Positions 50,774 to 59,306 of a stretch of DNA of 64,000 nt are shown one piece after another. Made by a program: the position numbers and the translations under genes. The notes under the pieces are model-generated. The model ran no database searches and was not told the origin of the DNA. It saw nothing but the letters and a program-made list of their open reading frames with translations. Origin of the DNA: JBGASG01 sp046328035 (lineage in GTDB: Bacteria; Cyanobacteriota; Vampirovibrionia; Obscuribacterales; Obscuribacteraceae); contig JAXLXI010000024.1 in assembly GCA_046328035.1 (NCBI GenBank), positions 1 through 64,000 on the forward strand, given 5' to 3'. Each line of letters opens with the position of its first letter. Within the stretch, counting starts at the first letter, position 1.

Positions 50774-51430
50774 ATGAATGTCCCAAATCAATTGCACAAA
50801 GAGTCGCACCTGCGTTTAGTTCCTCAAAGTCAGACGCTGAGCGATCTCGACGATGTGGAGCTGGTTCTATTGTGCCAGCGGGGCAATGAACGAGCGTTCG
50901 ACTTGCTGGCGAGAAGACACCAGAAGTTCATCGCAGGGCAAGTCTATCGGCTGGCTCCAGACTGGGACAATCACGCTGACCTGGCTCAGGAAGTGATGAT
51001 TCGCATGTGGCGTCATATCAAGAGATTGAAGAATCCTCGCGCCTTGAAGACATGGATAGGGCAAATCGCCAAGCACTTGTTTTACGATGAACTGCGCAAG
51101 AAGCCGCGTAGCATGCGTCTCGTATCAATGGACGAGCCAATAATGGTCGATGGGGGCGAAAACACAACGCGCGATCTCCCCGATCGTGCCGCCGGCCCTG
51201 CTGAGCTGGCAGAACGCAGAGAACTGACCGCCGTGGTCGCCGATGCGATGCAGCAACTTCCAGAACAGTTCAGGCAAGCAATCATGCTTAGAGATGTGGA
51301 GCAGCTTTCCTACGAGGAAATCGCCGCGCTGATGAGCACCGAACTTGGTACCGTGAAGTCGCGAATTGCGAGAGCTCGCGCGAAGGTGCAAACCATGATC
51401 AATCCCTATCTTGACCGCAAAGTTGGGTAG
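50774..51430 (+). CDS. ECF-type RNA polymerase sigma factor
   Basis: A 218-aa sigma-70 family protein with regions 2 and 4 only. Region 2: LVLLCQRGNERAFDLLARRH, then DHADLAQEVMIRMWRHIKRL-like 2.3/2.4 helices and LKTWIGQIAKHLFYDELRKK. A linker of about 40 residues (VSMDEPIMVDGGENTTRDLP) separates region 4: MQQLPEQFRQAIMLRDVEQL, then SYEEIAALMSTELGTVKSRI, the helix-turn-helix for the -35 element. GGAAG lies about 9 bases before ATG 50774. No anti-sigma gene is adjacent. It converges with the EF-hand gene; a regulatory link to that operon is possible but not shown. Confidence 0.93.
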   Translation: MNVPNQLHKESHLRLVPQSQTLSDLDDVELVLLCQRGNERAFDLLARRHQKFIAGQVYRLAPDWDNHADLAQEVMIRMWRHIKRLKNPRALKTWIGQIAKHLFYDELRKKPRSMRLVSMDEPIMVDGGENTTRDLPDRAAGPAELAERRELTAVVADAMQQLPEQFRQAIMLRDVEQLSYEEIAALMSTELGTVKSRIARARAKVQTMINPYLDRKVG

Positions 51431-51483
51431 ACTCAGACCGTTTGCGATTGAAGTGAGGGTATCCGTAGAGGCGGGAGCCAAGG

Positions 51484-52197
51484 TCAGGGCGTCACCCCTG
51501 GCCCGGCGGCGGCGCCTTGCTGCATTTTCATCATTTTCTGCTGGCGACGCTGGGCGCGAAACGCATCAGCGGCTGCTTGCTCGTTGCCGTCCAGCTTGCC
51601 GTCGCCATTGGTATCAAACCGCTGGATCAATTTTTGTCGGCGGGCTTCTTTGTTCATACCGCCACCATTACCACCGCCGCCGCCCCGGGCGAGATTGGCG
51701 CCACCAACGCCACCCGCGCCGCCCGGCGCACCGCCGAGTCCATTGCTGATTCCGGCGGACGTTCCCGGGAATCCGTTGTAGTGATTGCCGACCGTGGGTG
51801 CGTTGCTGCTGGCACCACCACCACCACCGCCTTTGCCGTGTGCGGCACGGAATTGTCTGAGCGCCTGTTTCTCGTTGTCATCAAGAACGCCGTCGCCGTT
51901 CGTGTCGAAGCGCGCCATCATGCGCTGTCTGCCGGCACCACCGCGTTTGCCGCCGCCGCCTTTCATGCGGCGACCGCCGCCCTGAAAACCCCCCTGTCCA
52001 CCGCCGCGCATCGCACCGCGTCCTTGCATCAGGGGATTGCCGCCGGCACCGGTAACATCCACCGGCGGTGGCGTTGGTTCGGCCGTCGGCGTCAGAGTCG
52101 GTGCGTAGTCGTTGTCTGCCAGTGCCGTCGCCGGTGCAAGCGGCGCCGCGATCAAAGCGGCAACAGCCAGGGAGAGGAGGTGCTTCGCGTTTCTCAT
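51484..52197 (-). CDS. Secreted Gly-rich protein with two EF-hands
   Basis: A 237-aa protein with a signal peptide (HLLSLAVAALIAAPLAPATA, then LADND). The mature chain is a Gly/Ala/Asn-rich low-complexity protein with two canonical calcium-binding loops: FDTNGDGVLDDNE (about residue 96) and FDTNGDGKLDGNE (about residue 194). Both are followed by Gln/Arg-rich helices. The loops hold Asp, Asn, Asp and Glu at the ligand positions. It is the last gene of the DUF1800-DUF1501 operon, 22 bp after the DUF1501 stop. It could be a calcium-dependent surface or matrix protein (inference). Confidence 0.85.
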   Translation of the reverse strand: MRNAKHLLSLAVAALIAAPLAPATALADNDYAPTLTPTAEPTPPPVDVTGAGGNPLMQGRGAMRGGGQGGFQGGGRRMKGGGGKRGGAGRQRMMARFDTNGDGVLDDNEKQALRQFRAAHGKGGGGGGASSNAPTVGNHYNGFPGTSAGISNGLGGAPGGAGGVGGANLARGGGGGNGGGMNKEARRQKLIQRFDTNGDGKLDGNEQAAADAFRAQRRQQKMMKMQQGAAAGPGVTP

Positions 52198-52219
52198 GGG
52201 ATGAATGCTCCGTACTTAC

Positions 52220-53494
52220 TTAGACTTGCACAAAAGGATTGCCGGTCGACTGGAAGCCTGGGAAGATGACCGCCAGTTGTTTCTTCGACAGTCCGAGGCG
52301 ATCGCCCAGCACTTCCGATAGCACGGCGCGGAAGTCGGTGCTGGTCGGCAAATCGCGAGCTTCGTTCAACTGATTGTCGGCCAGTCCGCCGAAGCGTCCA
52401 TAGACCTTGCCACCACTTATGCCACCACCCATCAGCCAGAGCGCGTTGCCGTGACCATGGTCGGTGCCGCCGTTGCCATTTTCCTTGGCGGTGCGTCCGA
52501 ATTCGGACATGACGACAATAGTGGTGTTGTTGTAAACAGGACCCAACCCGCGTGCCAGGTCGGCAAGCCCATTGGCCAGAGGCTTCAGGTGATTGGCCAG
52601 TTGCCCTTGTTCAGCGCCTTCGCGCACGTGAGTGTCCCAGCCGCCAAAGTCGATGAACGCTACCTGAATCGAGGGATCGCGAGTGAACAGAGTCGAGAGC
52701 TGCTTGCCGAAATCGGGCGAAGAATTCGGTGTCAGTGCGCCACGATTGGCCAGCATCTGTTCGCGTGTCATCGGCTCTTCTTCAGCAGCTGCCTGCCTCA
52801 TGATGCCGTCCACTTTGGTGCGCGCCGCTGACCCGTCGGCAAAGGCTTTGCCCAGATCGTCGCCGCGACCGCCGTACATGTCGCTGAATACTTTCGGTAC
52901 ATCGGCGCTTGCCACCAGTCCACGCTTGTTCAGTCCACGCGCGCCTTTGCCGCCGCCGCCGCCTTTAGCAATGGTGGCAACCGTGGCTGGTCCGGAGCAA
53001 ATGCGCGGCAGCACGGGTCCAACACTGATTGCTTGAATCGGCGAGTTCTTCGAAGGCAGCTGGCCGACCATGCGATTCATCCAGCCGGTGCTGACTGCCT
53101 TCTGTCCGGGTACGCCCGATTCCATATAGTCTTGCGCGTCAAAGTGACTGCGAGTCTTGTCGGGCGAGCCGCAGGCATGCACAAACGCCAGCGACTTACT
53201 TTTGAACAACGGCTGCAGCGGTGCCAGCGCCGGATGCATGCCCCAGTAGCCGTCCAGATCAATCAGTCCGGAGCTGCGAGACATGCCGATCGTCGGTCGA
53301 ATTTGTTGATAGCGGTTGTCGCCGTAAGGTGCAACCACGTTCAAGCCATCGACACCACCGCGCAGCAGGACGACAATCAGCTTTTGCCCACTGGGATCTT
53401 CTTTTCCATTGGAAAACGTCCAGCCGCGGGGTGCCAGAAGCGGCATGGCAAGCGGTGAGAGGAGGGCGGCTCTAAGGAAATCGCGACGGTTCAT
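52220..53494 (-). CDS. DUF1501 protein with Tat signal
   Basis: A 424-aa protein. MNRRDFLRAALLSPLAM is a Tat signal with RRDFLR. The body matches DUF1501, a sulfatase/alkaline phosphatase-superfamily-like group: LIVVLLRGGVDGLNVVAPYG at the start, MHPALAPLQPLFKSKSLAFV, HACGSPDKTRSHFDAQDYME, then IAFIDFGGWDTHVREGAEQ-like (VAFIDFGGWDTH) and VVMSEFGRTAKENGNGGTDH followed by GHGNALWLMGG. These carry the conserved Asp and His residues expected to bind metals. DUF1501 and DUF1800 genes almost always occur together, and the pair here is 10 bp apart. The substrate is unknown. Confidence 0.92.
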   Translation of the reverse strand: MNRRDFLRAALLSPLAMPLLAPRGWTFSNGKEDPSGQKLIVVLLRGGVDGLNVVAPYGDNRYQQIRPTIGMSRSSGLIDLDGYWGMHPALAPLQPLFKSKSLAFVHACGSPDKTRSHFDAQDYMESGVPGQKAVSTGWMNRMVGQLPSKNSPIQAISVGPVLPRICSGPATVATIAKGGGGGKGARGLNKRGLVASADVPKVFSDMYGGRGDDLGKAFADGSAARTKVDGIMRQAAAEEEPMTREQMLANRGALTPNSSPDFGKQLSTLFTRDPSIQVAFIDFGGWDTHVREGAEQGQLANHLKPLANGLADLARGLGPVYNNTTIVVMSEFGRTAKENGNGGTDHGHGNALWLMGGGISGGKVYGRFGGLADNQLNEARDLPTSTDFRAVLSEVLGDRLGLSKKQLAVIFPGFQSTGNPFVQV

Positions 53495-53504
53495 GATGTT
53501 CTCC

Positions 53505-55121
53505 TCAGTAATGCATGAATTCAGGGCTGCCGATTAGAGCGGCAACTTTCTGAAACTCGGGTGCGCTGTCGATGGCCTTCTGTGTTTTGTCTGAGAGCTT
53601 GCCACCGTTTACGGTGGCGGCAATTGATTGATAGCTGACACCGCTTGTGCGGATCTGCTGATTGGCTAACCGGGTGGCAAAGTCCATGCGCTTCAGCAAT
53701 CCATCAGGGTTCAGCCAGGCTGCTTTGGTGTTCTTATAACCGTCCGGTGTCAGGCAAGCGTAAACCGGTTGACCCTGCAGCTTCAAAAAGTTGGCGACGA
53801 TCTTCGCCTGATCGACGTGCGAGCCGGTGGCTCGATACGCCGAAACTGTGTAGTGGAACGGAGTCTTGAACTTGTTGTTTTGATACTTGGTGTCCCAGAA
53901 TTCGGGGCTGGCAAAGAGCGTAGTCAGCATCAACTTGATGTTGCCGCCGGTCTGGTTGTAACGCTCGGTGAGTTTTTGCACCAGGCTGTCCGGTGGCTCA
54001 TCTGCTACGAAGTACTGCGCCATCTGATAGCTGAGGTGATGTGCGGTCGATGGATGCTTGGCGAGCATATCCAGCACTTGCTCGATCTCCTGTGCACCAG
54101 TGCCTTTGATTGTTTGTCCGAGCACCACTTTGTCGCCGAAGTCGTGACGACGCTCGTCGAATGTTGCCCATGTACCGTTACCGGAAGTGAGGGCGCGCGG
54201 ACCGGGCATGCCCCAGCCGGTAAGCACGCGCGCCAGTTCCATCACGTCCTTTTGTGTGTAACCGCCATCCACTCCCAGCGTGTGCAACTCTAGAAGCTCA
54301 CGCGCATAGTTTTCGTTGATGCCGCGCTTCTTGTTTTTGGGATTGTCGGACTGAAATCCAGCCTTCGTATTTTGTGCGTTGTCCAGATAGAACATCATCG
54401 CCGGATGGTGCATGGTGGCACCGAGCAGGTCGCGGAAATTGCCCATGGCGTAAGGGCGAATCGCCTGTTCTTCATAAGCGCCGATCAAAACGCGATCGAG
54501 GCCCTTGTTCATGCAAACGTTGAAGTGGTTGAACCAGAAGTCGTCCATCAATTCATTCAATTGACGGGGACTCTCGACGGCGCGCACCAGCTTGGTTTCG
54601 ACCACGCCGGCTTCGACGAATTGCCGGGGGTTTTTGGCGCCGTTCGCCGCCATGCGCTTTTTGGCGGCCCGTTTGGCGTTGCCGCCAAATTCTTGAATGC
54701 CGTCAGCGGTTGCGCCCGCCTGGTTCTGGGCTGCCAGCGCCACTGCCTTCTTGCCTTTGCCGCCGCCGCCGGCATTATCACCAACGCCCTGGGCGGCGCG
54801 TTTAGCGGCTTTTGCTTGCTTGCGAAATTCCTGATACTGCCCGATCAGCTGGGCTGCCGGACCGCGTAACTCGGCGGTACGCTGCAGCTGTTCCGTAACC
54901 ACTGGCGATTCTGCCAGGGTGCTGGGATTTAGTTGGGCTTCTATAAACTTCTGAATGCCAATACTGCGCACCTTCTCGACATCTCCGGGGCGAGCGCCGA
55001 AAGTCAGCCGGTTGAGTACATGACTGATTTGCTGGTCCGACTCCGTCAGGTTCTGCGCCTGGGAGATTTGAGCTTGCGGCAACAGAAGCAGTGCCGAAAG
55101 CAGGGCTGGGAGTAACTTCAT
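53505..55121 (-). CDS. DUF1800 protein, secreted
   Basis: A 538-aa protein with a signal peptide (MKLLPALLSALLLLPQAQIS). DUF1800 motifs: ISHVLNRLTFGARPGDVEKV, FIEAQLNPSTL, LNELMDDFWFNHFNV, MGNFRDLLGATMHHPAMMFY, RGINENYARELLELHTLGVD, GGYTQKDVMELARVLTGW and HHLSYQMAQYFVADEPP. A Lys/Ala/Gly-rich insertion of about 70 residues (AKAAKRAAQGVGDN ... KKRMAANGAKNP) interrupts the N-terminal third. It is the first gene of the operon with DUF1501 and the EF-hand protein. The function of DUF1800 is not established; partnership with DUF1501 at the cell envelope is known from genome context. Confidence 0.92.
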   Translation of the reverse strand: MKLLPALLSALLLLPQAQISQAQNLTESDQQISHVLNRLTFGARPGDVEKVRSIGIQKFIEAQLNPSTLAESPVVTEQLQRTAELRGPAAQLIGQYQEFRKQAKAAKRAAQGVGDNAGGGGKGKKAVALAAQNQAGATADGIQEFGGNAKRAAKKRMAANGAKNPRQFVEAGVVETKLVRAVESPRQLNELMDDFWFNHFNVCMNKGLDRVLIGAYEEQAIRPYAMGNFRDLLGATMHHPAMMFYLDNAQNTKAGFQSDNPKNKKRGINENYARELLELHTLGVDGGYTQKDVMELARVLTGWGMPGPRALTSGNGTWATFDERRHDFGDKVVLGQTIKGTGAQEIEQVLDMLAKHPSTAHHLSYQMAQYFVADEPPDSLVQKLTERYNQTGGNIKLMLTTLFASPEFWDTKYQNNKFKTPFHYTVSAYRATGSHVDQAKIVANFLKLQGQPVYACLTPDGYKNTKAAWLNPDGLLKRMDFATRLANQQIRTSGVSYQSIAATVNGGKLSDKTQKAIDSAPEFQKVAALIGSPEFMHY

Positions 55122-55271
55122 AGGGACCTCGGGGTTAAAAGGTGAGGGCGCCAGTATCTAATACGTCGCAACCCCTCAAAAAGTTCAAAATAAACCGGCT
55201 ATTTCTTCTATTTTTAATCTACCCCAGCCTGAATTTGCCAACGCGGCGGCTATGGGCGGCTGGGACCTATA

Positions 55272-55289
55272 TATATAAGTACTTATATA
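55272..55289. promoter_or_regulatory. AT-rich 18-bp palindrome upstream of the DUF1800 operon
   Basis: TATATAAGT (55272-55280) and ACTTATATA (55281-55289) form a perfect palindrome without spacer, about 150 bp upstream of the DUF1800 start and 6 bp beyond the kinase stop codon. It may be an operator or part of the promoter of the operon; an AT-rich terminator element is the alternative. Confidence 0.45.
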
Positions 55290-55294
55290 AGTGG

Positions 55295-57364
55295 CTACGG
55301 CTGGGCTGCCTGTTGGGGTGTTGGGTCTGGGGGGCGAGCCTGGGCCCTGGCGGCTGCTCGCGCCGCGGCATTCAATGGAATTGACTTCGACTGCGGGTAG
55401 GCGATCAACGCGAACTCCTTCTCTGACTCACGCCAGAGTTCATCGCCTTCTTTCACCTTGCCCATGGCGTACATATTCATGTATCGCTTGTAGAGTCGAG
55501 TGGCGAGGTTGTAATGCAACGCCGAGCCACCGTACGCCTCAGAAGCCTCGATTGACCGAACATACTCGAGGTCAGCCTCCTTACGGTCGCGTGCCATGAG
55601 AATGTCTCCGAACACCTCGTGTCCGTAAGCCACTTCACTCAAGTCTTCAGCATTGTTGCCGTATGTCGCAGCCAGTTTCATGTACTCGCGCATTTTCTTT
55701 TCGGCATCTGGAAAGTGTCCCTGGCTGACGTAGAACTGAGCGCATTCACGAAGATCCAATAGACGATTGTGGACGCTGATTTGATGCTTGTGGTGCGCCA
55801 ATACGTTTTGCCAGGCGCGCTCCGCATCGCTGAACTCCTTCCCTACCGCGTGTATCTGCGCGAGATTTTTCCACGCCGCGCTGCACTGCTTGTGACCATT
55901 CTCGATCTCCGCAGCTCCGGAAAGAGACTTAACACGCATCTCTGCTATAGCAATCGCTTTCTTCGCCTGTGAAACGGCCGCGGCATGCTTACCGCGTTCT
56001 TCAAGATTTTGCGATAACGACATAAGCAGTGCAATGTGTTTGATCTGGCTAATTGGTGCCACCAGCTTAATGGCGTCAGCGTAGACATCGCCAGCTTCTC
56101 CAACCTTTTTAAGCACCAAAAGTTCTCGCGCCAGGTTCTCCTTGATCTTGATTCGAAACAACACGCTGTCTTTGTCTGTTCGTTTCTCCTTCGCTGCGGC
56201 TGTATCTGCGAGAGCAAAGAGCTCTGCTGCTTGCTGGTGTTTATCAAGTCGCTGAGCGTCATCTCCGGCTATGAAGAGTCCTTTGGCTGTTGACGGCAGA
56301 GTGGATTTCAGCGCACCCGGAGCATCTGGTGCGGCAGTGCCTAAGTTTGATTGCACGTTGGGCGATTGAAAGTAGAGATACCCCGCACAGCCTGTGGCCA
56401 GAATGAAGCAGATCAATACTGGAACGGACACTGTCTTAGCAGAAAAAGCTGATCTGGTACCGCCGCGCATCCGCACCACCGGACCAAAGCCTTGCAGTGC
56501 GGCACGCAATTCTGCTACAGAGCCCGGGCGTTGACGTGGATCTTTTTGCAAAGCACTCATAATGCCATTCTGCACGGCGGTGCTTACTTTCAGATCCGGC
56601 ACCACGACTGTCGGCTCTTTGGGATCTGCATTCAGGTGCGCCGTGATTAGCTCAAATGCAGACTCGCCTTCGAAGGCTTGTACTCCTGTGATGCACTCGT
56701 ACATCACACACCCCAGAGAATATATGTCCGAGCTGATCTCCGGGCGCTTCCCCTGGCATTGCTCGGGGCTCATGTATGCCGGTGTTCCGAAGACCCCACC
56801 ACTGGAACTGGAACCGTCGCTGACGGTGGCAATCGTGTCGCTGCTCAAGGATTTGGATATGCCGAAATCGACAATCTTGGCGCCGGCAATCTCGCCATCC
56901 TTGATTTGCACCATGATGTTGCTGGGTTTTAGATCGCAATGCACGATACCGTGTGAGTGTGCGTGCTCCAACCCGCTCATCACTTGATCGAATAAGTGGA
57001 GAAACTCTTCTTCGTTCAGTCTGCCTCGTTGATCCAGAAGTTCGCTTAAAGAAATTCCCTCCACCAGTTCAGCGACAAGAAACGGCGTGCCGCCCTCGGA
57101 AAATTCCACTCGCAAAGAACCCGCGACGTTGGGATGTTTCAGTTTACCCGCGTGGCGAATTTCTCTTTTAAGAGTGCGCATCGCCTTCTCGTCTAAGTGT
57201 CCTTGATTCAGAACCTTGATGGCGACCAGCTGATCCATAGGTATGAATCGAGCCCGATAGACGACGGAAGATGCGCCCTTGCCCAGAACCGACAAGATCT
57301 CGTAGGACGGCGCGAACGTAGTCCCGAGCAACTGAGAGTCTTGATCTTCGCGATCTCGAGCCAT
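55295..57364 (-). CDS. Membrane-anchored Ser/Thr protein kinase with TPR repeats (HCD variant)
   Basis: 689 aa. The kinase domain spans residues 20-295: GKGASSVVYRARFIPMDQLV with VAIKVL, the catalytic loop VHCDLKPSNIM (HCD in place of HRD), VDFGISKSL, GTPAYMSPEQCQGKRPEISS. A membrane helix follows near residue 328 (VSVPVLICFILATGCAGYLYF). The outer or C-terminal part holds TPR-like helices (DAQRLDKHQQAAELFALADT, KVGEAGDVYADAIKLV, ARDRKEADLEYVRSIEASEA) and ends in an Ala/Arg/Pro-rich tail. Pkn-type (Hanks) kinases phosphorylate Ser/Thr on proteins; the Cys in HCD leaves the catalytic Asp intact, so activity is expected. Targets unknown. It is a paralogue of 59307-61448. Confidence 0.92.
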   Translation of the reverse strand: MARDREDQDSQLLGTTFAPSYEILSVLGKGASSVVYRARFIPMDQLVAIKVLNQGHLDEKAMRTLKREIRHAGKLKHPNVAGSLRVEFSEGGTPFLVAELVEGISLSELLDQRGRLNEEEFLHLFDQVMSGLEHAHSHGIVHCDLKPSNIMVQIKDGEIAGAKIVDFGISKSLSSDTIATVSDGSSSSGGVFGTPAYMSPEQCQGKRPEISSDIYSLGCVMYECITGVQAFEGESAFELITAHLNADPKEPTVVVPDLKVSTAVQNGIMSALQKDPRQRPGSVAELRAALQGFGPVVRMRGGTRSAFSAKTVSVPVLICFILATGCAGYLYFQSPNVQSNLGTAAPDAPGALKSTLPSTAKGLFIAGDDAQRLDKHQQAAELFALADTAAAKEKRTDKDSVLFRIKIKENLARELLVLKKVGEAGDVYADAIKLVAPISQIKHIALLMSLSQNLEERGKHAAAVSQAKKAIAIAEMRVKSLSGAAEIENGHKQCSAAWKNLAQIHAVGKEFSDAERAWQNVLAHHKHQISVHNRLLDLRECAQFYVSQGHFPDAEKKMREYMKLAATYGNNAEDLSEVAYGHEVFGDILMARDRKEADLEYVRSIEASEAYGGSALHYNLATRLYKRYMNMYAMGKVKEGDELWRESEKEFALIAYPQSKSIPLNAAARAAARAQARPPDPTPQQAAQP

Positions 57365-57472
57365 TGTCTTCCTCTGTACGTAAGCTTAAGGCGAATTTGC
57401 GTGCAAATCAAGAAGGAAGAAACGGCGCACCCTCTCGGGCGCGCCGCTGCGAATTTGTCGTTGAACGTTTTG

Positions 57473-57488
57473 GCACCAAATCTGGTGC
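57473..57488. terminator. Small hairpin downstream of the 137-aa secreted protein gene
   Basis: GCACCA-AATC-TGGTGC forms a 6-bp stem with a four-base loop, 12 bp beyond the stop of the leftward gene at 57501. A second dyad (CGGCGC ... GCGCCG) is near 57423-57446. Neither has a clear T-tract on the leftward strand, so termination is tentative. Confidence 0.35.
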
Positions 57489-57500
57489 TCCACGTTTAGG

Positions 57501-57914
57501 CTAGAATCCGATAATCGAGCGAATGCTGGTCAGCAGACTCGGATTGTTGTTATGCACGTAATCCAGAAATGCCGGGTCGTTGTAGCTGCTCCACGAATAG
57601 TTGCCGTTCCAGCGATTGTGATGATAGGCAAGCCACTGAGCGCGCATCTGAGCGTCGAACTGAGCACGCTGAGCGGAGTTCATGCGTCCCCAGTGTTTGC
57701 GATAGAGGGCGCGATCATCGTTCCAAGTCTGTTTCTTCCAGTACTTCTTGTATTTCTTATGTCCCCAGCCTTTTCCGTTGCCGTGGTAATCGCCATCGTG
57801 CCAGCGATGATTGTTGTCATAGTAGCCGTGGTGCGGATCTGCCAGAGCCGGAATGGTGCTGATCATCGTGATCAGCATGGCGGCCGACAGCGCCTTAACG
57901 CCGTTTGAAAACAT
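57501..57914 (-). CDS. Small secreted His/Tyr/Trp-rich protein
   Basis: A 137-aa protein from ATG 57914, supported by GGGAG seven bases upstream; the frame runs on to 58070 without support. The signal peptide is GVKALSAAMLITMISTIPAL followed by ADPHHG. The mature protein is basic and rich in His, Tyr, Trp and Asn (HHGYYDNNHRWHDGDYHGNG, KKYKKYWKKQTW), then DDRALYRKHWGRMN, and AQRAQFDAQMRAQWLAYHHN with a helical look. Histidine-rich secreted proteins of this type may bind metal ions; no family is recognised. Confidence 0.75.
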   Translation of the reverse strand: MFSNGVKALSAAMLITMISTIPALADPHHGYYDNNHRWHDGDYHGNGKGWGHKKYKKYWKKQTWNDDRALYRKHWGRMNSAQRAQFDAQMRAQWLAYHHNRWNGNYSWSSYNDPAFLDYVHNNNPSLLTSIRSIIGF

Positions 57915-58002
57915 AGGTGTTCTCCCAATGCTGCTGAAGGGTAGTACGCTACCTAACGACTGCACGTGGCAACTGCTTGTTCCGCTGAGGTTGTGAGAAA
58001 TG

Positions 58003-59004
58003 CTACTTGTTTTGCACGAAGGCATACGCTTCAGCATACGCAGGCGCCGGTGGTGGCGTGTGATCGCCATGCAGCCTGATGTGTTTTACGGCGAAATGCT
58101 TTTCGAGTAACTTGTCGGCGACATCAAACTGTAACGCTGACGGAATAATCGGATCGGCATCGGTGGAGACAATCGCGATCCTTAGATGTGGTGGCAATTT
58201 GTCGATGTTGTGAATCAGGCTCTTCTTGCGGTACACATCGGGGACTTCCTCGGGCGAGCCACCAAATGACTTCTTCATGCAAATGCGGATTGCTTCCAGC
58301 GAAGTCTGCTTGTACACCGCGCTCAAATCGCCGGAGCCCTGAAACACCATAATGCCGACCAGCTTTTCGCGAATGTCGGCAGGTGCCTGGGCGGCGTATC
58401 CCAGTGCAGTGCAAGCGCCCATCGAGCCGCCCGCCAGCACGATATTTTTGCAAGGCATCTCCTGCATGATATGGCGGATATTCTGATTGATGTCGGAGAC
58501 CGCAGCATCATTGCCCCATGATGATTCCTTGCGGTAATTACAGGAAAGGATGCAGGTATTCGGATCAACGTTTTCGAAGGCTGTCGACGCCGAGACATCA
58601 GCAGGCATCACAAATGGTTGCATGAAGTTGGAACCCATGCCGTGGAAATAAACGATCAACGTGCATCCGCCCGGTGCCTGAGCCTTCGGCAGTTGCAGTC
58701 CCACTTCGTCGGGAACTCCATCCAACAGGCTGACAAATGATCTGTGCTCCACGCGTTCTGCAAGTCGTTGGGCTGTCGCCGCGCTCAAGGCCGCCGGCGA
58801 GTGCTGCGCCGCGTACGCTTCTTCGCGCGCCGCCAACGCCGCCTGCGCGGACATCATCAAGTTGTATTCCAACTGTTTGCGTTCACGCTTGAGAGTCTTG
58901 ATGTCATGTTTGGCATCTACAAACAAGCAAAGAAACACGATGCCCGCAATGTTGAACCCCAATGACAGGGCTAGAATCACGGACAACAGAATTTTGACTT
59001 TCAT
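58003..59004 (-). CDS. Membrane-anchored alpha/beta hydrolase
   Basis: A 333-aa protein from ATG 59004 (MKVKILLSVILALSLGFNIA, one N-terminal helix); an in-frame ATG at 59061 would add 19 polar residues. A coiled-coil stalk follows (IKTLKRERKQLEYNLMMSAQ). The hydrolase core has IVYFHGMGSNFMQPF (oxyanion region), VLAGGSMGACTALG with nucleophile Ser194, IVSTDADPIIPSA (acid) and IRLHGDHTPPP (His). It resembles putative esterases and PHB depolymerase-like enzymes. The stalk should hold the enzyme at the outer face of the cytoplasmic membrane. Substrate unknown. Confidence 0.82.
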   Translation of the reverse strand: MKVKILLSVILALSLGFNIAGIVFLCLFVDAKHDIKTLKRERKQLEYNLMMSAQAALAAREEAYAAQHSPAALSAATAQRLAERVEHRSFVSLLDGVPDEVGLQLPKAQAPGGCTLIVYFHGMGSNFMQPFVMPADVSASTAFENVDPNTCILSCNYRKESSWGNDAAVSDINQNIRHIMQEMPCKNIVLAGGSMGACTALGYAAQAPADIREKLVGIMVFQGSGDLSAVYKQTSLEAIRICMKKSFGGSPEEVPDVYRKKSLIHNIDKLPPHLRIAIVSTDADPIIPSALQFDVADKLLEKHFAVKHIRLHGDHTPPPAPAYAEAYAFVQNK

Positions 59005-59078
59005 TCTTGTTGCGGTCTTTGCGTGGAGCGGAATTTTGCTTTCTGCATCTTTCGTGATCATGATACGCCGACGGTTTT

Positions 59079-59101
59079 ACCAGATGTTCACCGCATCTGG
59101 T
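59079..59101. promoter_or_regulatory. Inverted repeat in the gap between hydrolase and kinase genes
   Basis: ACCAGATG (59079-59086) and CATCTGGT (59094-59101) are exact inverted copies with a 7-base spacer; CCAGATGG occurs again at 59113-59120. They lie in the 302-bp gap between the divergent hydrolase and kinase genes (59005-59306), which otherwise shows no gene. An operator is possible. Confidence 0.4.
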
Positions 59102-59306
59102 ATCGACTCAATGCCAGATGGTGAGCGAAAATACACTATCAAAAATCAGACTGTCGTTCAACCGTTAAGTCCTTCCTTGTTGCATTGCTGCGTTGCACTC
59201 AGAGTACGGCTGCCGTTCGAATCAGCGTCTGCCTGTGCGATTCGGACGTTGGTTGGATGCTTGAGCGGGCGGGAATAAAGCATAGACGCGGAACGTTACA
59301 CTTGCC

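Noticed and set aside
50558..50809. Leftward 83-codon frame in the gap before the sigma-factor gene
   Set aside because: Overlaps the sigma-factor start, is rich in Ser/Arg/Cys and has no start signal.
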